DNA of 64,000 bases from Myrmaecium sp. VS I D KN 1 (Eukaryota; Ascomycota; Dothideomycetes; Valsariales; Valsariaceae): the NCBI GenBank assembly GCA_019775845.1, contig JADQAV010000001.1:62001-126000 (forward strand), in the 5' to 3' direction. A model generated the notes under the pieces. That model was not told the origin of the DNA. It saw only the letters and a program-made list of their open reading frames with translations, and did not search any database. The position numbers and the translations under genes are program-made. Shown here piece by piece: positions 10,628 through 21,541 of the stretch. Each line of letters begins with the position of its first letter. The stretch's first letter is position 1.

Positions 10628-10880
10628 TCACTCATCATCATAGATGATCATCGCATTCCGAATGTCAGCCGGCAGGATAAACCCACCATGGAGGCGATCA
10701 GCGGTGCGCCAGGGGGTCTTGATCCGTCTGGTAACGAGGAGGGGAAGGATGCTCTCGGACGGCAGTGTTTTTCGGTCTTCGGCGGGAATGTCGGGGTACC
10801 AGTAGGATGGCTATTGAGTCCGGCGTCATTTGTGAGGGCGAGCTCAGCGACTGGGAGGGCTCTGGTGGTCGGATGCACAT
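10628..10880 (-). CDS. Unresolved small gene with two overlapping coding frames
   Basis: On the minus strand an ATG at 10880 opens MCIRPPEPSQ and runs to a TGA near 10698. The +1 frame is open from 10810 to a TGA at 10628-10630, reads like protein (SYWYPDIPAEDRKT, then IRNAMIIYDDE at the end) and has typical codon use. The two frames could be one protein joined by an intron, by +1 frameshifting, or the region could contain a sequencing error. One short GT-AG intron (46 nt, weak acceptor) would restore phase. A TATA box sits about 100 bp upstream of the ATG. I do not recognise the family. That something is encoded here is more certain than its exact structure. Confidence 0.4.
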
Positions 10881-11647
10881 CGACGGTGATGATAGGACGA
10901 GGACGTAGTTGCTACTGTTGTCGTTGCTGTCGTCGTTGTCAGGACAGGGAGAGGGAGGGACTTGGAGACGCTGGCCGGCGCGCTTTTATATGTATTCACG
11001 GCAAAGTACGGCGTGTAGAAGGACGAAGTTCCCAGGTGTTCACAGATAACCTCCTGCACATTCAGGTGAAGGGACTGTGGTGCTCCCCGGGCCCTAATCC
11101 GGAGCACCTACAGGTGAATTCTTTTTTCTTCAGGTTCATCCATGCAGGAGGAGGTCATGAGTGATGGATGATTGCCTGCCTACTAGGTGGGCGAGGCTGC
11201 CGAACGCAACCGACCGAACCGAATAAATTGGCATGAGGCAGAGGAAGCACTGGAGTGAGGGTAGTTCGCTCGAGGAAAATCCAATTAGGTGAGGACGTGG
11301 AGCTTTTTTTGTAAGACCCGCCCCCGGCTCTCCACATGAGTGGAGGTCCGGGGAAAAAAGGGTTGGGGAATTGGAATCGCGAGGCCGATGAGTGGCCGTC
11401 GGCATCCGCGGAAGAAGCCGCACGGGGCCGGACTTGGCGCATGTGGAGTGCCCGGGGGGCCGGGGAAGTAGTAGTCCACCTCAGTCCTCAGTCGTGATAT
11501 CAGAACACACCGACTGACGACATCACCCGCTCTCCCACGTCCATTGCGCTTCTCCAGCACCACGGGCTGAGCGTACGCCGTATCCACACCAACCTATTCT
11601 TCACTTACTCCCACTTTCGGTCACGGTGCAGCAGCCGCTCACGCACC
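10881..11647. other. Divergent intergenic region
   Basis: Upstream of both the small minus-strand gene at 10.9 kb and the complex I subunit gene. It contains the TATA box at 10983-10990. No further gene seen. Confidence 0.45.
10983..10990 (-). promoter_or_regulatory. TATA box (TATAAAAG)
   Basis: Minus-strand TATAAAAG about 100 bp upstream of the ATG at 10880, followed by a CT-rich stretch suited to transcription initiation. It supports a transcribed gene at 10.6-10.9 kb. Confidence 0.5.
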
Positions 11648-12091
11648 ATGCCGACCCCCGAGTCCGAGGCGTTCCTCGCGAAGAAGCCCAAGGTCCCTCC
11701 GACCTTCGACGGTGTCGACTACGATGACAACAAGGCCCTGAAGGATGCTCAGGATGCCATCATCCGCGAACAATGGGTCAAGAGCATGATGGCACGTTTA
11801 GTCCGGCAAGAGCTGGGGAAGTGTTACTTCCGGGAAGGCGTCAACCACCTGGAGAAGTGCGGACATCTACGAGGTGCGTACGCCGCTTCTCGGACGACCA
11901 GAAAGCATCGTGGAGCAAGAATGCTGGCTGAAGTCATGACTGGGTGTCTTCCATCGCTGCACTGGCCCTTCCGCTTCGGTTTGAGACAGCTTGAACTGAC
12001 GTGAACGACAGAACGCTATTTCGAACTACTGAAGGATGCTAAGATCAGGGGTTATCTCTTCGAACAGCAGAACTATTCCCCCAAGCCATAA
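11648..12091 (+). CDS. NADH:ubiquinone oxidoreductase 12 kDa subunit (NDUFB10/PDSW type)
   Basis: Two exons, 11648-11873 and 12012-12091, join in phase (G|AA) to 101 residues. The protein begins MPTPESEAFLAKKPKVPPTF and ends with YLFEQQNYSPKP, matching the fungal complex I 12 kDa accessory subunit of the mitochondrial inner membrane arm. Cys residues (KCYFREGVNHLEKC) lie near 60-72, as expected for this twin-Cys family, oriented to the intermembrane space. There is no cleavable presequence, consistent with internal targeting of this subunit. The intron is 138 nt and GT-AG. The start is the only Met giving the family N-terminus. Confidence 0.92.
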
Positions 12092-12563
12092 GGCCTTGTC
12101 TGGCGAGGGGAATGTGGGGCGGAGTCAAAGTGGATGCGATCTGAACAGGGCTGCGGAAGGAAGAGCACGAAATGACCGAGAAAGATGGCTCTGGACTTCA
12201 AGCAGAGGAGCCTCATACATACCGGAAGAGGAGAAGGGACCTTTTCACGCGCCTACATGGCTGGACGAGACATGCGATTTCAGCAAGCACGAGGGAACAT
12301 TAGAAGAAGAGCATCATCAAGCATACCGTACTGTCAACCCTGATATTAGATCAACTATGCTTCAAATATGTGGCAGAGAGGAGTTGTTCGATCGTATCCG
12401 TACTTGGGAGGCTGGGCGAGGTGTGTGCTGCGTAAGGCTACCAACGGCCAAGGCTGGATGCCTGGCCCATGCCCCATTCCCCACTAAGTTAGCGTCATCA
12501 TCCGCACGTCAACCCCTCCCGAACAGCCGCGATCAGATTAGCTGAGCCATCCCCACGAACACC
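12092..12563. other. Intergenic
   Basis: A long frame crosses this stretch on the plus strand but shares no frame or signature with either neighbour. It is taken as the 3' UTR of the complex I gene plus the palC promoter. Confidence 0.45.
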
Positions 12564-14078
12564 ATGCCATTCCCGTTCACACTTCCAACCACCGCGCACG
12601 TCTCGTTCACCGATTTCTTCACCAGTAGCACCCACCCCTCCCTCCCGCTCGCAGCGACCTCGGCGCGCGGCGTCCTCCGCGACGCCCTGAAGCGTCACAA
12701 GCGACTCCCCACCCCAGCGCAGCCCTCCCACCTCCCCACCGTCCTCTCCGCCCTCCAGGCCTACCTCCCCTACCTCTTCGCCCTCGATGCCGGGCTGAGC
12801 GGCCAGCCCGTCTCGGACGAGGAGATCGACGTCGTGCTCGTGAAAGAGGTGGACGTCGAATGGCGACCCACGCTGTCGGACTCGGCGCTGCCCGGGCGCC
12901 GCGAGCCGCCCCGGGCGAAGCTGCGGAGCCTGGAGAGCGAGCTCGCGTGCGCCCTCGGCGCGCTGGCGGGCGTGCACTGCCTGCTGGCGCGCGCGCAGCT
13001 GCACCGGCTGTACGACCAGGCCGCGCCGCTGCCCGGGGGCGCGGAGCAGCGGGGCGCGGCGATCGCGGGCGCGATGCGGCACTACTTGCAGGCGCACGCG
13101 GTGTATGCATATCTGGCGGAGCGGATGGGTCCGCTGAGCGCGGCGGTGGTGGTGCCGGACGTTGCGCCAGCGGTGCTGCGTGCGCTGGCGGAGGTGGCGC
13201 TTGCTGAGGCTACCCTCATCGCTGTTCTCAAGGATGACCCATACCCGGCGGCGGTGGTGGAGGAGCGGAGCAGGACGAGTACGGACTGGATGTTTAAGAA
13301 TCCGGAGATTCCTAAGGTGCGGGCGCACCTGTTCGCACGGCTGTGCTTGGCTGCGGCGGACCACGCGGCGAAGGCGCAGGGGATGCTCCGCGGCGTGCCG
13401 AGGCTCGACGAGCGGCTGGCGCAGTACGCGGATGATCTGCGGAGGGCGGCGCGGGGGAAGGCGTGCCGATTCCTGGCGATCGACGCGGAACTGTCCGGGA
13501 AGACGGGTGAGGGAATCGCGTGGCTCCGAGGGGCGAAGAAGGAGCTCGGTTTGGTCGATGAGGCGAAGCTGGCGAAAGGCTTCGCGAAGCTGCGGATGGA
13601 CTGGGCGGAGAAGCGGGAGGATAAGAGGATTGAGAAGGGTGGGAGCTGGGGATCGGATGCGGGGAAGTTCGAGGAAGGCAGGATCGTGGAAATGCTGGAG
13701 AGGAAATGGGTGAAGACGAATGATACGGTACGTGAGCAGCTCGCCCCTATTTCCCCCCTCGAAAGAAACGAAGACTCATGGTTTCTTTTTTTTCTCTTCC
13801 CCCAGATCGGCGTGCAACTCGTACCGCCCTGCGAACCCCTGCTGGCTTCCATGCCTTCCGGACGCGAGTACCACACCCCCAGACCGTACGCGATTCCGCA
13901 CCTTGACGCGGACGAGGTCGCGCGCATGCGCGCGCCGCCGGACCCGTCCGACCGGGGTTTCGTGGGCGACGAGGATGACAGTAATGATGAGGAGGAGGCG
14001 CAGAAACGGAGCGCCCCGGCTGGCGCGTTTCCCGGCACGCATGGCGAGTATCCGCCTACCGGCACGGCGTATTATTGA
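12564..14078 (+). CDS. palC: pH-response regulator PalC (BRO1 domain)
   Basis: Two exons, 12564-13727 and 13806-14078, 478 residues. The N-terminus MPFPFTLPTTAHVSFTDFF and the block LDAGLSGQPVSDEEIDVVL match fungal PalC, the BRO1-domain protein that links the plasma-membrane PalH/PalI/PalF sensor complex to ESCRT-III during ambient alkaline signalling toward PacC. The BRO1 domain occupies most of exon 1, with helical repeats LESELACALGALAGVHCLLARAQ and KACRFLAIDAELSGKTGEG. The C-terminus (IPHLDADEVARMRAPPDPSD, then an acidic stretch) is conserved in the family. The intron of 78 nt has no stop and keeps frame, so retained transcripts would code on. GT-AG borders and a pyrimidine-rich acceptor support removal. 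Confidence 0.92.
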   Translation: MPFPFTLPTTAHVSFTDFFTSSTHPSLPLAATSARGVLRDALKRHKRLPTPAQPSHLPTVLSALQAYLPYLFALDAGLSGQPVSDEEIDVVLVKEVDVEWRPTLSDSALPGRREPPRAKLRSLESELACALGALAGVHCLLARAQLHRLYDQAAPLPGGAEQRGAAIAGAMRHYLQAHAVYAYLAERMGPLSAAVVVPDVAPAVLRALAEVALAEATLIAVLKDDPYPAAVVEERSRTSTDWMFKNPEIPKVRAHLFARLCLAAADHAAKAQGMLRGVPRLDERLAQYADDLRRAARGKACRFLAIDAELSGKTGEGIAWLRGAKKELGLVDEAKLAKGFAKLRMDWAEKREDKRIEKGGSWGSDAGKFEEGRIVEMLERKWVKTNDTVREQLAPISPLERNEDSWFLFFLFPQIGVQLVPPCEPLLASMPSGREYHTPRPYAIPHLDADEVARMRAPPDPSDRGFVGDEDDSNDEEEAQKRSAPAGAFPGTHGEYPPTGTAYY

Positions 14079-15638
14079 AAGTTGCTGGACGACTTGCGAG
14101 GGCGGCGGCGGGTTGGGATGGAACGGATGGCCGTGCCGGGAGTTTCGGATTTTGCGGGAGCGGATGGGGACATCGGTGATTCCGTATAACGCTTTGACAT
14201 CCGATGACTATTGTTTCTCTCTCTCTATATATCAATGCACACTTCGGAATCTAGAGGCGATATTCATGCCTTCCACACACACGCACACACACATATGTCG
14301 CGGTCCAAAATTGGAGTGTACAGATCCGGATCTTTTGCTCCTCCACCCCCAGGAAACCGAGATCATCACAACTTTGACTACTGTCCGCAAGGCTGTGAAG
14401 ATGATGGTGGGGTTGGGGTGGGGTGGGGGGAGGTCACTCGTTTCCATTACGTGGTGCCTTTCCCCGCATTTTTTTCTTTATCGTTGAAACCCCACTTACC
14501 GCCGCCGCCTATCATCGGTTGCCGGCTCTACGATGTCTGCAATTTACATGGGCCAGAGGTTGCTCACTTGTTTTCTTGTTCGATGGGATGGGATGGGATG
14601 GAAATACACAAATGTGTGAATTGAGGGTTTCAGCTTGTCCTCCCAGCGTAACTTATCAGGACATTAACTACCTTCGTTTTCACTGCCTCGATCCGGCAGG
14701 TACAGCCAGCTTGGCGAAAGGTGGAAGGAGGGAGGATCCATGATAGGATGGGGATCGGTCCGTCCCTTGTTCATCAACTTCGTCCAACCACCATGGGGTC
14801 GGAACTACTGAACTCTTATCGCCTGCCATTGACGACGACTTCTCCGACTCCGCTTGATAGGCAGATGGATCTGCGCCGTCCAGTACAGTAGTACTACTAG
14901 TACGGTGTAGTACATCGGGCCCCCGATAAAAAGTCGAGATACACAAACTGCTAGAGATCGTCTCCAGTACTTTACAAGAGGAACTACGACCGAACAGGAT
15001 CGCCGTCGTCCTTCACTAACACCCATCCAGGATGTCGTACCGAGTACTGCATGGGAGATACTGTACTACCTGGGAGTGCCTATAGTGGGCTAATTTACTA
15101 CTAACCTGGGGGTTATCCGCCTCGCCGGAGAGATAAGGACGCAACATGGAGGGATGGGATGGGACCGGGGTGGGCGAGGGGGAGTTCTGTAACATCGCCT
15201 TGCTCTCTTCTCAACGGCCAGCAGCCATGCGGCTCCTACGAGATAGGAGGACCTGTACCTCTTCATCGACTCGCTCTCCCACCCACTGAGCGACCGGCTG
15301 TGCCTGTCCCTGTCCCTGTGCCTTCTCCCGGTTCGACGCTTGCGCCATCACTCTCGCTCTTCCCTCGTGCGGAATTAGCTCGAGCGAACGTGTTGCTGAA
15401 GCTTGTCTGTCAAATCCTATATACTGTGTCCGATTTCCCTTCGCTGGCCTTGTCTCCGTCACAGAGTTCTCGTCGTCCGTAAAGATACAGCGCGGGGTTC
15501 GAACCACTCCGGATAATATACTTAAGCCAGATCATCATTTGCGCTCCTATCTTTTCCTCCACCCACCGTCCTCATCTCTTGCCTGTTCCGTTCTGTACAA
15601 GGCTCAATCGTCGTACACATACACAGACATCATCCATC
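14079..15638. other. Intergenic, 1.56 kb
   Basis: Contains a (CA)n tract at about 14274-14293 and GTAC-rich words around 14884-14915 and 15040-15075. It is the promoter region of the permease at its right end. Frames on both strands are short and unconvincing. No gene seen. Confidence 0.45.
14274..14293. repeat. Short (CA)n repeat
   Basis: Interrupted CA dinucleotide run downstream of palC. Confidence 0.8.
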
Positions 15639-17669
15639 ATGGAGGACCGACCTTTTAGGAGCAGCAGCAGCGGCAGCAACGCCGTCCGACGAGCCCCGAC
15701 GCACGAGCTCCACCGCCGAACCGTGGCGGAGGAGCCGGTGACCTCGGTGCTGCCGGGCGGCGACATCCCATACGATCCCAACAACCCCTTCGACCCGGAC
15801 GACGAGGTGCTCGCCGCGCTGGGCTACCGGCCCGAGTTCAAGCGCGAGTTCAGCCTGTTCACGACCTTTTGCGTTAGCTTCGCCGTCCTGGGCCTGCTCC
15901 CCAGCTTTGCCAGCACGTTGTACTATGGCATGGGTTACGCGGGCACGGCAGGTTGGTTCTTTCCTTTTCTTTCGATTTGCAAGAGATCGTCCCGCTGATG
16001 CTGGATAGGAATGACGTGGGGTTGGGTTGTCGCCATGGTGGGAATCCAGTGCGTGGCCATGAGTATGGCGGAACTTTGCTCTTCGATGCCGACGAGGTTC
16101 GTTAGTCGATCCAGTCGCTGATCCCTGAATCTTCAAGGGAAAAGCATTTGTTGCGTGTGACTAACTGTTTCGTGCAGCGGAGGACTGTACTACGCTTCCG
16201 CCGTGCTGGCACCTCCAGGCTGGGGCCCATTGGCTTCCTGGATCACCGGGTGGTCCAACTGGTTGTCCCAGATCACCGGCGCGCCGTCCGTGAACTATGG
16301 TGTAGCCGCCATGATCCTCGCTGCCGCGTCGATCAACAACCCGAAGTATGTGCCTACCGATTATCAGACCTTCCTCCTCACCGTGTTCCTCATGATCATC
16401 CATGCGGCCATGTCTTCGTTGCCGACGAGGTGGTTGGCCCGGATCAACTCCTTCGGATCGACCTTCAACTTCTTCGCCCTGATTGTGGTGATCATCATGA
16501 TTCTTGCGGGCAACGACCGCGAAAGCCGGGGATTGCCCAAATTCGCTCCGTCGAACCAGGTATGGGGCGATATATACCAAGGCACCAGCTACAGCAACGG
16601 TGTCGCGGTGCTCATGAGCTTCGTCAGCGTGATTTGGACGATGAGGTACGTGACCGTGGTCTATAAAGTAGCTAGCAATTCGACGCTTACTAAGGGCCCT
16701 ATAGCGGTTATGACTCCCCTTTCCATCTTGCGGAGGAGTGTTCGAACGCCAACATCGCGTCGCCACGAGCGATTGTCCTTACCTCCGCCGTGGGCGGCTT
16801 GTTCGGATGGTTTCTCCAGCTGGCTGTGGCTTACACCGTTGTTGACATCACCGCCGCCCTCGACTCAAATCTCGGGCAGCCGTTCGCAGCATATCTTGTC
16901 GAGTGTATGCCAACAAGGACGGTGACCGCCATCCTCGCCTTGACCATCATCTCGGGCTTCTTCATGGGACAGGGCTGCATGATCGCGGCGTCCCGGGTCA
17001 CGTTTGCATACGCGCGCGACGGCTGCTTCCCGCTCTCGGACTACTGGAAGGTCGTGAACAAGACGACGCGGACGCCGGTGAACGCGGTCTGGTTCAACAG
17101 CTCGATTGGGATCCTGCTCCTGTTCCTCATCTTTGCCGGCGAGGTGGCCATCGGCGCACTCTTCTCCATCGGCGCCATCGCCTCCTTCGTCGCCTTCACG
17201 ACGCCCATCTTCATCCGCGTCCTGTTCGTGCGGAACAACTTCCGGCCGGGGCCATGGAACCTGGGGAAGTTTAGCATCCCGATCGGCGTGGTCGCCTCCG
17301 GCTTTGTGGCTCTGATGGTGCCGATTTTATGCCTGCCCAGTGTGACCGGCGACGAGCTCACGTGAGTTGCTTTCTTTTTCTTTTCCGCCTTTTAAATTCC
17401 GCTTCAAGTGACCCTGGCTGACGTTGTCTTTCCGCAGACCTGACCTGATGAACTGGACCTGCCTGGTGTACGGGGCGCCCATGCTCTTCGTCCTGATCTG
17501 GTGGATGGTCTCCGCGCGGAAATGGTTCAAGGGGCCGAAGGTCAACGTCGCGCACCTCATGCTGGGCGCCGAGGAGAACGTGGTGGAAGGGCAGGAGGTC
17601 AAGGGAGGGGACGCCGGTGCCGACGAGCCCGTCCTTCTCAAAGACGGAGCGAAGGTGAACCCGAGGTAA
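15639..17669 (+). CDS. Amino acid/GABA permease, APC superfamily (Uga4-like)
   Basis: Five exons: 15639-15951, 16009-16096, 16178-16645, 16705-17361, 17438-17669, in phase, 585 residues. The N-terminal cytosolic part contains DDEVLAALGYRPEFKREFS, the usual lead-in of fungal APC permeases of the GABA/choline group. About twelve hydrophobic segments follow, for example FTTFCVSFAVLGLLPSF (TM1), TWGWVVAMVGIQCVAMSMAEL (TM2), GWVQ-type SNWLSQITGAPSVNYG and SGYDSPFHLAEECSNANIASP, the conserved cytosolic loop with the substrate-site Glu. Four GT-AG introns of 57-81 nt. It is predicted to be a plasma-membrane importer of GABA or related amino acids or amines; the substrate is not decidable by eye. The C-terminal tail is acidic. 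Confidence 0.9.
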
Positions 17670-18371
17670 ATGGCGTAAGGAGATCGTCTTTTGGGGGCTG
17701 TTTTTCAGTACTACTTTTACCGATTGGATACTTGGAGAGGTAGAAGAGGGCCTGCATTCGATCTGTTAGAAGGGGGCATGCATTCGATATGTATTCAACA
17801 AGGGGGGGGTATTGCGTGCTGTTTAGATATATCTATGTACGTTATCATGACGCACAATCTTGGGTCTTCACCACTCTATATAAGCTGTCACTTATGTATA
17901 GACGTGATCTGCTATAGCGATCCGTTCCATGAGCCTGGACGGGGGGTTGAGCGCCATGCCACCATGCCGCCATGCCGAGGACGATGGAGGGAATAATTTC
18001 GTATCGGCCGGGCTAATCAGCGCGCGCGGGTTCACCAGGTGTCAGTGCCCCGCGTCCAGCAACGTGACGTCCTGGGTCCCTCCCTGGGCTCCCCTTTTTG
18101 CGCTGAGCACCTTGACCACCCCATGCTCCGGACCCCTGCACCATCACTCACCATCACTCACCATCACCGCCCGACGTCCTTCCACCATCCCAACTTTTTC
18201 CCTCACCTTCTCCCAGCTCACCCTTCCGACATTCCGACGACAGCCTACAGCTTCTACTGTCAACCATCGGCCATCTGCCATTCACGAGGCTCCGTCAAAG
18301 GCAATCCATACTTAAGCCATTCCCTCACCTTCACCTTCTCACCGATTAACCAACCTCTGTCCACTCCCACC
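17670..18371. other. Intergenic with a short 10-bp tandem repeat
   Basis: Tandem copies of CCATCACTCA at 18141-18168 lie in a CT-rich leader ahead of the SH3BGR-like gene. No other gene seen. Confidence 0.5.
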
Positions 18372-19456
18372 ATGTCCAGGCTCGAGCCGTACGACAGCTC
18401 ACCGCACCTCTACCTCTTCACCTCCCTCACCGCCGGCTCCTCCCACATCGTCACGGCGACCTCCCGCATAGAAACCATCCTCAAAGCCAACAAAATCCCC
18501 TTCATCGGCGTCGACACGGCCACCGACGAGAACGCGAAGAAGCTGTACCAACGTCGCGGCGCGAAGCGAAAGCTGCCCTTGCTCGTCAAGGACGGCTTCG
18601 TGATCGGGGTAAACCTACCACGCCCAATCTCTGCTGTCCTGTTCGATTCCCTCGTGTTCGTTACTAAGCATGTGACCCGCAGGACCTCAAGGAAATCGAG
18701 GAGTGGAACGAGTACGACGAACTCAAGGAGGTGATCGGCCCCGTCCCCGGCGCCGGCGGTGCTCCCGCTCCGCCCAAAGCCATCGTCACCAAGCCGGCCA
18801 GCATCGCCTCCACCTCCACCGCCAACACCAAGACCGATGCGGCCTCCGACATCTCCGCCCCGTCACAATCCGCTGAGGCTACCCTGGCCATGCGGGCATT
18901 GAGCACGGAAGCCGCGCAGAAGGCCACCGACAAGAAGACCGCGAGCTTACACTCTCGTTCGTCCCTCGCGAACGAGCCTCGTGCGTCTGTGGAAGCGGAG
19001 CCGAAGAAGTCCCTCGAGTCGGCCATCTCTGGCACTTCCGCCATTCCGGTCGCCCAGGGCCCGAGCGGCGAGATCAAACAACACCGGGGGTCGAGCATCA
19101 GCATCCCGGACGAAGGGGCCATCAAGGCGGTTGAGGAGAGCACCGCGATCCCGGAGGCTCCTGAAGAGGAATCCACCGGGGAGAGCAAGAAGGATCAGAC
19201 CGCCGAGGCGCAGGCGCGAGCCCCCTCGATCAGATCCTCAATCGACGCTCCTGCGAAGCAAGACGACGCCGCCAAAGGAAAGGCAGGATCCGTCAAGGAG
19301 GGGAACTCGGGCAGGCTGTCGACTGCGGCGCCTTCTACTGCGTCAGACGCGGCGTCAGTCGTCCAGCAGGAGGGTCCCGCCGCCGCCTCCTCTCCCTCCA
19401 CTCAGTCACAAGACCCCAAGGCTGAAGCAGATTCGGGTAAGAGCGTGGTGGACTGA
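18372..19456 (+). CDS. SH3BGR/thioredoxin-like domain protein with long disordered tail
   Basis: Two exons, 18372-18608 and 18683-19456, joined at G|D in phase, 336 residues. Residues about 10-100 (PHLYLFTSLTAGSSHIVTAT, ILKANKIPFIGVDTATDENA, KRKLPLLVKDGFVIG, DLKEIEEWNEYDELKEVIG) form a glutaredoxin/thioredoxin-like fold of the SH3-binding glutamic-acid-rich family: a beta strand, a helix, the cis-Pro loop KLPLLV and a last helix. No CxxC is present at the usual position, so no redox chemistry is expected, as in SH3BGRL. The remaining 230 residues are Ala/Ser/Glu/Lys-rich and low complexity. Role unknown; scaffolding is a reasonable inference. Confidence 0.8.
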
Positions 19457-21541
19457 TGGAGCGCCCGGGGAATAAGTAGTAGCCAACTCGACCTCTCGCC
19501 TAAACCCGGAGTGGCCGATCACTCGTCGTTTGCGAAATCAGATCCCATTTTTCTTTGCTTGCATCTATCCGATCTGATTTATCTTGCACTTTTAACTGCC
19601 TCGTGTTTTTTTGTTTCCTGCGCTTCCCGTCCCCTGTCCTGTTTGGTCCCGCTCCGCTCCGCTCCGTTCCGTCCCCTTCCCTGCTTGCACGCACCGCTTG
19701 TTTGTTTATTTGCTTCTCGTCCGCTCTTTCTCTTTTTCTTTTCTTCATTTCTATCAGGGCGCTAATGATCTCACGATCGAAAAGAACCAGGTGCTGTTGT
19801 GGAACAGGTGGTGGTGGTGGAGGAGGCGCCGCAGCCACCGTCCACGTCGCCGGCGCCGGCGCCATCGCCATCGCCATTGCAACCGTCGTCACCGTCGTCA
19901 CCGTCGTCGCCGCAGCCGCCGCCGTCACCCCTCTCGCCGGTCTGGAATTGGCTCGCGGTGTGCGGGGGCAAGCGGCGCCGTTCCGGTGAGGTGCCGAAGC
20001 AAGCATGAGGGAGGGAGGAAGAGGTTCTTAAGAGATGGGATTCGATCATATCGAAGAAAAAAAGGGGACTTGTATCGTATGTACTGCTTTCTTCTGCTTT
20101 TTTTTGCTTTTTCCTTTCTTTTTCTCCCCTTGCCGTCCATATCCGCGGCAGCAGCGAGCGTGCGCTGTCTCGATATCTCGCTTGCCTTTCCCCCTTTTTT
20201 TTCCTCTCGAGGCTCTTTACCTCATTCTCCTGAAGAGACGAGAGGAGTAGCGTTCTGCTTGTTTTGCTAATTACCCCCCTTTCTCCTTTTGTTTGGTGTT
20301 TTCTTGCTGGGGAGTTTCCACGCACGATGGACGAGGATGAAGACGATCCGGAGAGGATGATGCATTGCCTCCTCCACTACGCTCCCCTTTGCCCCCTTCC
20401 TCTCACGCGCCGTTTGTTGGACACGCCGCACTCCGTTTTTCCTCATCGTCCGACTTTGCTTGCTTTTTTGCCCTTCTTCCTCCTGTCTGATTTCTACGGT
20501 TGCCTCTGGCTTCTCCTTTTGCTTTCTTCTCTTCTTGCTTCATATGGAGACAGGAACGCGGAGGCTCTTTTTTTTTTCTCTTTCTTGGTTCGCTCCGAGA
20601 AGCCCTATTTTGTATGCTACTGTACTGTACTATATATATAAAGAGTGGTGGTGGGGGAAAGAGGGGGCAGGAGGGAGGGACCTGCGACCGGAGCAAACCC
20701 TCCGTCTGTATACCAACTGGCAACGGTGAAAGTAATGTTAATCGAATTCGCTTTTTTTGTTCCCTTTCGCCTTCATCGATGAAAATACCGCCCGGTCTCG
20801 GTCATGGATGTGTCTTGCGTGTGTTAGGTTTTTTTTCTTTTCTTTTCTTTTCTTTTCTTTTCTTTTCTTTTCTTTTCTTTTCTTTTCTTTTCTTTTCTTT
20901 TTTTTCTTTTTTTTTTTCTTTTTTTTTTTGGTTTGGTTTTTAGTTTTCTCCCTCACTCTACGGAGTAAGAAAAACCGTTCTACAGGATGGTCATGCCTTG
21001 CCTTTCCACTTTCCCCCCTTATCCCTTACTTATTCTCTCCTTTTCTCTCAACAACAGCAACAGAAACAACACAGGTGACACAGAAGACATCGTGACTACG
21101 ATTCATTCCATCTCTCTTTTCTTTTCGTCGATACCTAGTCAACAATACATAATCTCATGACCGCCGCATAAAAGTGCCAACCAAAACCACGACGCGCACG
21201 ACGCGATGACGTACAGCAATCATCCCCATCCTATCCCCCTCCCCTTCCCCATCCCCATCCACCTCATTTCCCTAAATTTCCCCATCCATACATTTTCCGT
21301 TTTTCGTATATCGCTTCCCCCTCTTTCCCCCCTCCCCCAGAGCGGCGCCCGACGTTTTTGTAAAGGACTAAGTGGCGTTGGTATATGATAAGAGAAATAC
21401 ATCCATCCCCCATCCCTCATCCCTCCCCCTCTTTCAACATCTTGTGCTTCGGCAACAAGTACATTGAGGACTAAAAAGAAAAAAAAATCAAAAGACACGG
21501 TTGCACGATCAACGATCTGCACCACAGGCCCTTATCCACAC
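19457..21541. other. 2.1 kb convergent spacer, pyrimidine-rich with repeats
   Basis: Lies between two convergent genes. Strong T/C bias on the plus strand, trinucleotide runs (GGTGGTGG near 19808, CCGTCGTCA units near 19885-19915) and a (TTTTC)n microsatellite. Frames here are low complexity. No gene is supported, although a short frame starting MDEDEDDPERMMHC at 20327 was noted. Long 3' UTRs or a non-coding transcript are possible. Confidence 0.5.
20829..20935. repeat. (TTTTC)n microsatellite grading into poly-T
   Basis: About fourteen near-perfect TTTTC pentamers followed by longer T runs, ending in a GGTTTGG tail. On the minus strand this is (GAAAA)n. Confidence 0.95.

Noticed and set aside
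10688-11164. 158-codon plus-strand frame with a Cys cluster (CYCCRCCRRC)
   Set aside because: Cys run derives from a GTTGCT-type repeat, and the opposite strand has better coding signals plus a TATA box.
12036-12545. 169-codon frame between the complex I subunit and palC
   Set aside because: Starts inside exon 2 of the complex I gene in a different frame; no family signal.
19799-20008. Pro/Ser repeat frame (SPSPLQPSSPSSPSS type)
   Set aside because: Product of CCGTCG/CCATCG trinucleotide repeats in the spacer; all frames are open and low complexity.
20327-20641. Frame beginning MDEDEDDPERMMHC
   Set aside because: Quickly becomes Leu/Phe-rich from the pyrimidine bias; no support beyond an acidic start.
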